This document shows, piece by piece, positions 6,826 through 14,229 of a DNA stretch of 14,956 nucleotides. The position numbers were made by a program, and so were the translations under genes. This DNA is from CAXFCD01 sp964001155. Its GTDB lineage: Bacteria > Fidelibacterota > Marinisomatia > Marinisomatales > UBA1611. The DNA lies in NCBI GenBank assembly GCA_964001155.1, contig CAXFCD010000238.1, positions 1 to 14,956 of the forward strand, read 5' to 3'. Position 1 is the stretch's first letter. Each line of letters begins with the position of its first letter. The notes beneath the pieces are model-generated. The model was not told the DNA's origin, searched no databases, and saw only the letters and a program-made list of their open reading frames with translations.

Positions 6826-9581
6826 CAGAAAATCACCTGAAATCCGATTTCCATGGTTCGCGGCCTGTTGTAACGGGATGGGTCCAAATTGGGATTTGGA
6901 CTATTGGCCAAGTTATAACCGAAAATTTCTCCCGGTTCATAACCGCTGCCTGTATAAGGATTCACCCGGCGCGGCGTGAGTTGATTCATCAAATTTTCAA
7001 TCTCAACATAAGATTTTATCTTAAAACGTGATACCTTTAACGTTTTAAAAAATTTCAAATCAACATTCTGTTTGGTCAGGTCGCTGATGTAAGCATAGGG
7101 GCGATCATCTTCCCTTGGCCCATCGTAAAAAGCTCGTTCATCTATATAAATAATTGTGTCCTGGATGGAGCGTGTATAGCGCCGACCGGACTCAAATTCG
7201 ATCCGAGCTGACGCGCCCCAATTCTTGGGATGGTTATAGGATAAATTGGTGAAAAAGTGAAAAGGGCGATCCCAACTCATGAAATTTTCACCTAAAGGTT
7301 TCTCTGATAATTGTCCTGCTTGGACCAGCAAATTATCCAATGGCGATGAACTTTTTCCCGTCACAATACTGTAATTGAAATTCAAATCAACAAACCAATT
7401 CCGCCAGAGCCTGCTTTTTAAAATGGCTTCGATGCCTCGGGCTCGGGCATAGTCCGCATTGAAATACATGTTAAAAGATAAATGGGCATACTTGGGATTG
7501 GAGGGCTTGATGGTTTGGGAAGTCTCATAGTCAAACATATCCTTCCAATAAGCTTTCAACTCCAAAACCTGGTCTTCGCTGAAGCGATGTTTTACGCCTA
7601 ATTCATATTGAACTGTTGTCTTGGGATTCAAATTGGGATTGCCAAAAACCTGATAGGTGGATTGGGATTTGGAATTGATCTTGGCATAAACATATTGAAA
7701 GGTGGGCAACTGGGAAAAATGGCCATAATAAAAATAGAGCACATCATTATCCGTCACTGGATGCGAAATACCAAACCGTGGACTTAAGCGGGCTTTCATT
7801 TTAAAAGGATCGCCGGCCCAGGGAAAATCAAATGTCTCATTTTCGAAAATCTCCCGGGCTTCATCGGTAATAATAATGTTGGCTGTATCCTCGATGGCTT
7901 CTTCTACATAGCGGCCGGGAATCCAGTAATCTGTCCTAAATCCAAGGTTCAAGGTCATGCCTTCAAAAATGATTCGATCCTGAAAATAAAAAGCGCCAAA
8001 ATATGTTTTTGCATTATAGCGATCGTAATTAGCGCCAAAACCGGAGGAACCGCTCCAAGGCTCATCAATGTCCAATACCTGGATGTCTGTAATGGTATGT
8101 TCAAACCCTGTTTTTAATTTATGGCGCGTTTCTGTGTGGTAAGTCCAATCAAAATCCATGCGGGTATTTTCGCTGGAAAGATCGTACCATTCCGGGGCAA
8201 ATCCTGTATCGTAAAATTCATCGCCGTAGGTGATATGTATATTCCCATCCTTGCTGGTATTATCAATATTGTAATTGATGGGTTCCAAATCCAGCCTTTC
8301 GCGATAGTCCGTCCAATGCAAATCCTGGACAGCGCTGTGTTCCATGGTTGAAAATTTTCCAAACGTAAATTCATAGAACGATTTTGTGGATAAGGTATGG
8401 GTCCAATTCATATTGATCAAGCGAGTATCCCGGGTAATTGTATTATAATTATCCAGGATATTCATATAACGATAGGGGAAATATGTAGAAGCAAAAGCCC
8501 TGGGCATAAAGTAGCCTTGGTTGATATTCATGGAAGCGTCATAGGATACAGACAACTTTTTCTGGGCAGTCCATTCCCAAGTCATTTTATAAAGCAGGTG
8601 CCAATCGTTATTTTCCCGGGATGCCAGTTTCCCCATGAAATCATCAGCTTTTTCATCCGAAATTAAGTTGGAAGACCAATAGCGGTGGGGATACAGCCTT
8701 GAAGCCACAGGCAAATTTCCGTCATACATTTTGCCATATCCGTTTAAGAAAAATGAAAATCTTCCGGGGAGGTCAGCACCCATTAATCCCGGTAGTGTTT
8801 GTAAAAAAAGTTCCGGTCCACCAAAATTAAATTCGATGCGATCCGAATTAAAATTGTCCGGCAGAAAACGGTCACTGGCAAATTTTACAGCGCCTTCATA
8901 ATGATCCCGCCCTTCCTTTAATTTTATATTCACCACACCGGACATGGCTTGGCCGTATTCTGCATTGTATCCACCGGTGACAATTTCCAATTCCTCGATA
9001 GCATCAGCGTTCACAAAAAGATTCCCGGAATAGCCGGACAAGGGATCTTTTACAGAAAAACCGTCCACCACAAACATACTTTCGTCAATGCGGCCGCCGC
9101 GGATGTGGATTTCATTATCCTGGGTCGTCACACCGATTTGTTCCGATAAAATATCTTCTACACTGGAAACAACTTTATTTTCAATATCTTCCTTTCGTAC
9201 TCTCGCCAGGGAAGCCGTTTCATCCACATCAAACAGTGGTTTTTTACCCATGACAACCACATCTTCCCCAAAGCTCAATACAGTCTCTTCCAGTTTAAAA
9301 TCCAGGACTTTTGTTTCGCCCAACAAAATTTCCACACCCGTATTCAAAATGATCTTATAACCAATCATGGAAACTTCCACATCATAACTTCCGGGATTAA
9401 TATTTGAAATTCTGAATTTCCCCTCCAAATCCGTAGCAGCGCCATAATAGGTACCTTTAATCATAACATTTACCCCCGGAAGCCCTGAACCGCTTTTTGC
9501 ATCGGTTATGGTGCCGGAAATTGTTCCCATATCCTGAGCAGGCAGTAGTGTTGCTAATATAAAGATTAGAAAAAATCTCAT
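6825..9581 (-). CDS. TonB-dependent outer-membrane receptor with carboxypeptidase-regulatory-like domain
   Basis: 918 residues, a full-length receptor. Signal peptide 1-15 (PA|Q). Carboxypeptidase-regulatory-like domain ~19-100 (GTISGTITDAKSGSGLPGVN, later GYKIIL). A TonB-box-like segment lies around DVVVMG at 107-112. The plug is at ~120-224, with HIRGGR at 159-164, VVDG at 171-174 and GGYNAEYGQAMSGVVNI at 203-219. A long beta-barrel ends in IGFQVIF, with the terminal phenylalanine expected for barrel insertion. Members move substrates across the outer membrane using proton-motive force delivered by TonB-ExbB-ExbD, none of which is encoded here. The architecture resembles SusC/Cna-B-type receptors, but no SusD partner is present; the lipoprotein before it may serve instead. 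Start supported by GAGGA at 9591-9595, 9 nt upstream. It overlaps the previous gene by 4 nt and the next by 1 nt. The substrate cannot be deduced. Confidence 0.95.
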   Translation of the reverse strand: MRFFLIFILATLLPAQDMGTISGTITDAKSGSGLPGVNVMIKGTYYGAATDLEGKFRISNINPGSYDVEVSMIGYKIILNTGVEILLGETKVLDFKLEETVLSFGEDVVVMGKKPLFDVDETASLARVRKEDIENKVVSSVEDILSEQIGVTTQDNEIHIRGGRIDESMFVVDGFSVKDPLSGYSGNLFVNADAIEELEIVTGGYNAEYGQAMSGVVNIKLKEGRDHYEGAVKFASDRFLPDNFNSDRIEFNFGGPELFLQTLPGLMGADLPGRFSFFLNGYGKMYDGNLPVASRLYPHRYWSSNLISDEKADDFMGKLASRENNDWHLLYKMTWEWTAQKKLSVSYDASMNINQGYFMPRAFASTYFPYRYMNILDNYNTITRDTRLINMNWTHTLSTKSFYEFTFGKFSTMEHSAVQDLHWTDYRERLDLEPINYNIDNTSKDGNIHITYGDEFYDTGFAPEWYDLSSENTRMDFDWTYHTETRHKLKTGFEHTITDIQVLDIDEPWSGSSGFGANYDRYNAKTYFGAFYFQDRIIFEGMTLNLGFRTDYWIPGRYVEEAIEDTANIIITDEAREIFENETFDFPWAGDPFKMKARLSPRFGISHPVTDNDVLYFYYGHFSQLPTFQYVYAKINSKSQSTYQVFGNPNLNPKTTVQYELGVKHRFSEDQVLELKAYWKDMFDYETSQTIKPSNPKYAHLSFNMYFNADYARARGIEAILKSRLWRNWFVDLNFNYSIVTGKSSSPLDNLLVQAGQLSEKPLGENFMSWDRPFHFFTNLSYNHPKNWGASARIEFESGRRYTRSIQDTIIYIDERAFYDGPREDDRPYAYISDLTKQNVDLKFFKTLKVSRFKIKSYVEIENLMNQLTPRRVNPYTGSGYEPGEIFGYNLANSPNPNLDPSRYNRPRTMEIGFQVIF

Positions 9582-11242
9582 TCGATGAATTCCTCATCAA
9601 ATAAATACTGAAAAAATTTCAATGGCGTGCCATTCCCATTCAATTTGGGGCGGTTTCCGTCATAAAAGGGTAATGTCATAATGACGACTTTACCTGAAAG
9701 TTCAGTGGGTGAAACTTTGTATTGCCCCATGCTGCAAACCGTAGGATTTCCCGTCCAACCGTCACCGCTTTGGGGATCCGCCATTTGGTATAATTCTGTC
9801 ACCGTTTCTAATTCTGATTCGTTCGGCCAAACCCCTTTTACCTTTACAGCAATTAAACTGGATACTTCCAAATCCAAGGTGGAGTCGATGGCACTTTCCA
9901 GCACGCGCCCTGACCTGAGCCGTCCATTGGGATTTAATGTTTTCATTGAATCCATAGGGAACCATGTAAACGTGGTGTCCTCAAAATCAATGGGATTAAT
10001 AAACAAGTTTCCGCCACCCATAATAAAGTTCACCAAACTTGCTTCAGCGCTGCTATAGGTATCATTGGCTGCGGCGGTATTATTATAAGCGGTGAACCAA
10101 ACAATATGTTTAAAATAATTTAAGTTGGCGGAAACATCTGTAGCGGAAAAAGGCAATTCATCTCCGATCTCCCAAAATGAATAATCCCCTTCGCTCAACA
10201 CTGTATCCATCATACTGGAAAACCAGGCTAAGGTATTGTTATTTCCATCTAAGGGAAAATCATCTACGATTAATACATCGCCTACAATGGGTTTTACTTT
10301 CCATACTTGGGCTTCATCCGCGTTGGTGGAATCGGGAAATTGAATTCTTTCACTTTCAGCGCCGGCAATATCCTGACATTTTAAATAAAGTGTGTAAAGC
10401 CCCGCATCAAGATCTGTCAGTGTAATGCTGGACATATCGCCGTCCAACCGCTGCCAACACGTATCGCAGGTATCATTCAAGGTATAAAAAATATCGGTGA
10501 TAGTTTCATTCCCATCCTGATCGTACAGATCCCAAACAAAAGTACGGGTGGGAAAGGTAAAACTGGTATCGCCGTTTATATCAGCTTTTTGAGGATTGGA
10601 CAAATAACGGAAAGAAATTTGCGGGGGCGAATTTTTAATGGGAACCACCAATTTAGCAGGACTGGTATCTTCATTCCCATCGTTATCCACTGCTTTAATT
10701 TCAAAAGAAAAAATATCCAATTCTGTGCGAATGGGGACAAAAAATGTACCACCTTCTTCTTCAGTATAGATCCAATCCGAATCGGTACTCCATCGGTAAT
10801 AGTAGCCAACCACATCTCCGTCTGGATCGTCGCCCCACCAACTTAATTCCTGCTTGCTTGTGGTGATGGTGTGAAAGGCTGATGTGTCAAAAAGTGATAA
10901 AGACTCAAAGCCTTGTTCTGCTCCGGATAAATCCGTTCCCCACCAAAGATAATTAGACGTATCATATGCCCAGTAAGTTGTATCGCCATTGGTAGTATCT
11001 GTCACCTCCATGGAATCAATGATCACATATGCAGAATCACGATAATCAACAAGATAAAACAATGTTGTATCACCAGTTTCCCCAACTTGCGGCGCAACCC
11101 AAATGGTGTCTAAAGCAATGAGGCTTAAATGCGTCTCAGGTGCCAAGGATTCCACAGGATTGGAAGGATCGTCATACTCCCACCTGGAGCAAGACAAACT
11201 GATAATTAAAAGTAAAGTGAGTTTTAAAGGATAAAAGCGCAT
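9578..11242 (-). CDS. Lipoprotein with two Ig-like domains and an amidotransferase-like C-terminal half
   Basis: 554 residues. A short hydrophobic leader ends in SLSC, making C18 the likely lipidated residue. Two Ig/fibronectin-like domains follow: ~131-202 (with DDPDGDVVGYYYRW and a closing AVDNDGNEDTSPA) and ~207-298 (with DQDGNETITDIFYTL and CQDIAGAES). The C-terminal half (~321-550) alternates strands and helices: GDVLIVDDF, YSFWEI, YFKHIVWFT, LVNFIMGGGNLFI and GKVVIMTLPFYDG. This order recalls class I glutamine-amidotransferase-like or ThuA-like Rossmann folds, but I see no conserved catalytic Cys-His-Glu set, so a binding role is as likely as an enzymatic one. Start: ATG at 11242 directly precedes the leader, although no ribosome binding site is visible and the hairpin at 11254-11277 is close. 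The stop overlaps the TonB receptor start by 4 nt (ATGA). Probably sits at the outer membrane with the receptor. Confidence 0.85.
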   Translation of the reverse strand: MRFYPLKLTLLLIISLSCSRWEYDDPSNPVESLAPETHLSLIALDTIWVAPQVGETGDTTLFYLVDYRDSAYVIIDSMEVTDTTNGDTTYWAYDTSNYLWWGTDLSGAEQGFESLSLFDTSAFHTITTSKQELSWWGDDPDGDVVGYYYRWSTDSDWIYTEEEGGTFFVPIRTELDIFSFEIKAVDNDGNEDTSPAKLVVPIKNSPPQISFRYLSNPQKADINGDTSFTFPTRTFVWDLYDQDGNETITDIFYTLNDTCDTCWQRLDGDMSSITLTDLDAGLYTLYLKCQDIAGAESERIQFPDSTNADEAQVWKVKPIVGDVLIVDDFPLDGNNNTLAWFSSMMDTVLSEGDYSFWEIGDELPFSATDVSANLNYFKHIVWFTAYNNTAAANDTYSSAEASLVNFIMGGGNLFINPIDFEDTTFTWFPMDSMKTLNPNGRLRSGRVLESAIDSTLDLEVSSLIAVKVKGVWPNESELETVTELYQMADPQSGDGWTGNPTVCSMGQYKVSPTELSGKVVIMTLPFYDGNRPKLNGNGTPLKFFQYLFDEEFIE

Positions 11243-11253
11243 GTGGCGTGTAA

Positions 11254-11277
11254 ACGGGCGGGGAAATCCCCGCCCGT
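11254..11277 (-). terminator. GC-rich perfect hairpin between genes 2 and 3 (weak terminator, attenuator or processing element)
   Basis: ACGGGCGGGGA at 11254-11264 pairs perfectly with TCCCCGCCCGT at 11267-11277, leaving a 2-nt loop (or a 10-bp stem with a 4-nt loop). It lies 9 nt after the stop of the cytochrome-like gene and ends 11 nt before the ATG of the next gene. Read on the minus strand it is followed only by TTTA, too short a U-tract for a standard intrinsic terminator. It may reduce read-through, protect the 3' end of the upstream message, or control translation of the lipoprotein gene, whose start has no recognisable Shine-Dalgarno sequence. Confidence 0.6.
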
Positions 11278-11286
11278 ATATTTACG

Positions 11287-14214
11287 TTATTTAACCAAAA
11301 GCATCTTCTTGTCTGCGATGAAATCACCGGCTTTGATCCGGTAAATGTACATCCCTGAAGCCACTTTCTGGCCGGCATTATCCCTTCCATCCCAGTTGAT
11401 CACATGGAAACCGGATGAATAAGATTCACCGTTTATGAGGCTCCGTACGCGACGGCCCATGATATCATAAATGGTCAGGCTGACATTTTCCTGTCCACCC
11501 ATGGAAAAACGAATTTGTGTTTCCGGGTTGAATGGATTGGGGAAATTATCAAGAAGCGCGTAGGTGTAAGGATTCACCTGGACATCATCATGAATAGCCA
11601 CGGTAGCACCTAAATCACCCATATTTCGAATTTGGACTTTATAGGTACCAAAGCTGTAATTGAAAATACCCATGACGTATTCCAATTCCTGACCTTCTGC
11701 AAGATCGCTCATGTAGTTGTCCGCATCCATGGTTGCCATATCGTCGTCAATCAAGGCTTCCATCCCTGATGCATCTGTTATTGACCAGTCATACTGGTTC
11801 AAAGCAGAAACTGTAACATTGGCAATTTTCACCAAAACACCTTCGTAGGATTCAACCTCATCTGCTGTTTGTGTTAAATCGCTGCATGAAACATCTGCTG
11901 CTGACGGAACATCATTCCCGGAAGAATTGATAGTGACAGCGGCATCAATCAGTCGCGTGTTTCCGCCGAACTTGAAGGTCCAATCGGGATCATTGTCTGT
12001 AATGAGTCCGGTTACACTCACTTCATCACCCATAGAAACAACGGCCATTTCTTCTGTATCGAAGACTAAGCCATTCCATTGGCCGGTTCCATCTTGGAAC
12101 GCATAAGAACTATAACCGCTATTATATTGGGCTGTGTCTGCTGTCACTATACCGGTTAAGGTTACACTACACCCTTCATAACGAGTGTTTCCAGAAGCCC
12201 AGGGTGTTTCCTGAACATGTGAAATGGTCAAGTCATCCGTCACCAAGAATCCCAACTGATCTTGATCCGTGTCGTAAGGGTAATAACTGGTTTTTGCTTC
12301 AGCTTGATCTGCGCCATCGTCCGTGGCAGACATGTAGTAATGGACATCATCGCCCTCTGACACAGGTATTACACCAGTGAAGGTGGAATCATCATCTGAG
12401 GTCATGGCTACTGTCATATAATCACCACCATTGATAGAATAATGGATCATAGCTTCTGCGATGGACGAATTATCCGTGATTACGCAGGAAACAGCGACTT
12501 CCGTATCATCCGCTGTCGGCGCACAAGGTTCACGGCTGGGGTTGGCAAGAGCAGGCGGGCCGGCGCCAAACTCAATATCATCCACATAAAGCGGACAGAG
12601 TTTATAAGCCGTGGAATCGGCGTAACTGCCATAATGATGGTAGAGCCAGCCTTCGATGGATTGAACTAATGAACCAACAGGCGGTGGACCAACTTCATCG
12701 AAATAAGCTGCAATGCTGTCAGAATCATCATCCACCAATACGCCACCGGAACCATCATCAACTTCAAAGACTTCGTATTGTAGGTCATTATCCGTCACAT
12801 AGCCATCTTCAATGCGAACCATGACATTGCCCCATTGTTCAGCCTCGGTGGGCCAACGGAGGTCACCGGTTGCAACCGTGTCTGGTGCCGGCAACTGATA
12901 TTCCACATCAATAAGATCAATGGGTTCTGTAATGAACAGTTCAGTCATGTTAGCCGGACCGGTGGTATACTCATAAATGTATCCTGTGGCCTGGATCAAA
13001 TCGCCTTCAAATAAAGTCGGGAAAGCGGAACTATCAGGATCATAGGATAAAATACCACTCCAAGGGCCACCATTGGGATCTGCGAAGATGAATTTAATTC
13101 CAGAGCCAGCATAGCTTAAGCCTGTGGGCATGGTGACAATTCCTTCCAATGTAACTGTATCACCGTACATGTAGGATATGTCCGATTCTTCATCCTCACC
13201 GGCTTTCATTAGGTCACTATACAATACTTGCTGCACACGCTGGATCCGTACTGGCTGTCCGTCTGCTTCTACCACATCACGGGCCAATCTTGGCTGAACC
13301 TTATAATTGCTGTAGGAATAATCCAATACACCAACGATAGCGCCAAGATCTTGGTCTGTTTCAGGATAATAGAAATAATCCCATTTATCATCACAACGAG
13401 CAGAATTGGTTCCATCGGAAAATTCCCATTCGCCGTAACCCAAATCAGGGTCAGAAACAGTCACATCATTCACTTTAATCAGGCAGCCTTCATAGGCTTC
13501 GCCGATTTCACCAACAGCAATAGCAGAGGGTTCAATCAATGTGGTCGCAGGACCATGGACAATGCCTTCGGTGGCATCTGCCAATTCAGTCAAACCGTAA
13601 TATTCAAGGACTGAACCGGTGAGGGTCACACTGTCCCCTTCTGCTGGGCCATCCACGGAATTACCATTATCGTCCACCCAATCGAATTCAGCCCATCCGC
13701 CATATTCAAAGCAGACTATGCCATTCCAAGGGCCTTCTGCATCCTGGACATTCATATAGCGGAATTGATCGGAGCCCCAGAATTCAGCGGTAACGATACC
13801 GCTGATGGTGACTTCCTGATCTACCAGAGGACTGGCATCATCAGTTTCGGGATCTTCCACGTATTGAATATCATAGATAGCAGTCACAGTGGCAGGCTCA
13901 GGTAATGCGCCTTCGTCAATCCAATCCCCAATGAGTTCAATCTCATCAGCAGATAAATTTCCCGAGGGCGGCATTGTACCATTGTCCACCTTTTGCCATA
14001 ATAGACTATTGGCATGATCGCCGGGGACAATTACGTCACCGCTGGTACCACCAGCCATGACATTTTCATAGGATGTCAGGTCCAAGCCTCCATTGTATGT
14101 TCCTGTATGGCAACTGGTGCAATTGCTGTTGAAGATGGTTTGAATCTGAGATTCATAATCCACCTGTCCAAACAACATTCCCAGCGCCATGAACATGGTT
14201 ATCATTTTTCTCAT
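11287..14214 (-). CDS. Surface-exported c-type cytochrome-like protein with three repeated beta modules and a sorting domain
   Basis: 975 residues with four visible parts. (i) Signal peptide 1-16, with cleavage expected between G16 and Q17. (ii) A small cytochrome c domain, ~18-105: CTSCH at residues 32-36 (14107-14121) would bind one heme covalently and M81 in NGTMPP is a likely distal ligand. The spacing and the late MPP resemble the planctomycete-type cytochrome c domain (PSCyt1). (iii) Three copies of a two-part beta module at ~127-313, ~349-548 and ~664-868, with an Ig-like insert at ~556-660. The first half of each shows V[TS][IL].G[IL][IV]T, a later W.G[IL] and similar lengths, suggesting OB-fold-like domains. 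(iv) A sorting domain at ~885-975, opening NFPNPFNPETQI and ending ASGMYIYRI...KKMLLVK. Inference: a heme protein carried to the outer surface by a type IX-like route. The redox partner and function of the modules are unknown. Scattered cysteines (168, 244, 274, 540, 564, 577, 682, 777) could form disulfides. Confidence 0.88.
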   Translation of the reverse strand: MRKMITMFMALGMLFGQVDYESQIQTIFNSNCTSCHTGTYNGGLDLTSYENVMAGGTSGDVIVPGDHANSLLWQKVDNGTMPPSGNLSADEIELIGDWIDEGALPEPATVTAIYDIQYVEDPETDDASPLVDQEVTISGIVTAEFWGSDQFRYMNVQDAEGPWNGIVCFEYGGWAEFDWVDDNGNSVDGPAEGDSVTLTGSVLEYYGLTELADATEGIVHGPATTLIEPSAIAVGEIGEAYEGCLIKVNDVTVSDPDLGYGEWEFSDGTNSARCDDKWDYFYYPETDQDLGAIVGVLDYSYSNYKVQPRLARDVVEADGQPVRIQRVQQVLYSDLMKAGEDEESDISYMYGDTVTLEGIVTMPTGLSYAGSGIKFIFADPNGGPWSGILSYDPDSSAFPTLFEGDLIQATGYIYEYTTGPANMTELFITEPIDLIDVEYQLPAPDTVATGDLRWPTEAEQWGNVMVRIEDGYVTDNDLQYEVFEVDDGSGGVLVDDDSDSIAAYFDEVGPPPVGSLVQSIEGWLYHHYGSYADSTAYKLCPLYVDDIEFGAGPPALANPSREPCAPTADDTEVAVSCVITDNSSIAEAMIHYSINGGDYMTVAMTSDDDSTFTGVIPVSEGDDVHYYMSATDDGADQAEAKTSYYPYDTDQDQLGFLVTDDLTISHVQETPWASGNTRYEGCSVTLTGIVTADTAQYNSGYSSYAFQDGTGQWNGLVFDTEEMAVVSMGDEVSVTGLITDNDPDWTFKFGGNTRLIDAAVTINSSGNDVPSAADVSCSDLTQTADEVESYEGVLVKIANVTVSALNQYDWSITDASGMEALIDDDMATMDADNYMSDLAEGQELEYVMGIFNYSFGTYKVQIRNMGDLGATVAIHDDVQVNPYTYALLDNFPNPFNPETQIRFSMGGQENVSLTIYDIMGRRVRSLINGESYSSGFHVINWDGRDNAGQKVASGMYIYRIKAGDFIADKKMLLVK
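11611..13836 (-). repeat. Three copies of a two-part beta module inside the cytochrome-like protein
   Basis: Copies lie at about 13276-13836, 12571-13170 and 11611-12225. First halves align on VTISGIVT, VTLEGIVT and VTLTGIVT, followed by GPWNGIV, GPWSGIL and GQWNGLV. Second halves align on YEGCLIKVNDVTVS, WGNVMVRIEDGYVT and YEGVLVKIANVTVS, then an acidic stretch (RCDDK, LVDDDSD, LIDDDMA), and end near YSNYKVQPR, a more diverged middle copy, and FGTYKVQIR. Copies 1 and 3 are closer to each other than to copy 2. The similarity is at protein level; I see no long DNA-level identity. An OB-like fold is inferred, not proven. Confidence 0.7.
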
Positions 14215-14220
14215 TTGCTT

Positions 14221-14228
14221 CTCCTTTG
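14221..14228 (-). promoter_or_regulatory. Strong ribosome binding site for the cytochrome-like gene
   Basis: On the minus strand CAAAGGAG lies 6 nt before the ATG at 14214. It is the best Shine-Dalgarno sequence in the window, fixes the start of the 975-residue protein, and suggests this gene is translated efficiently and independently of the gene upstream. Confidence 0.8.
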
Positions 14229-14229
14229 T

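Noticed and set aside
9681..10058. Plus-strand frame of 125 codons inside the lipoprotein gene
   Set aside because: It is antisense to the lipoprotein, with no family resemblance or start signal.
13228..13614. Plus-strand frame of 128 codons inside the cytochrome-like gene
   Set aside because: It is antisense to a well-supported coding region and has no recognisable protein features.
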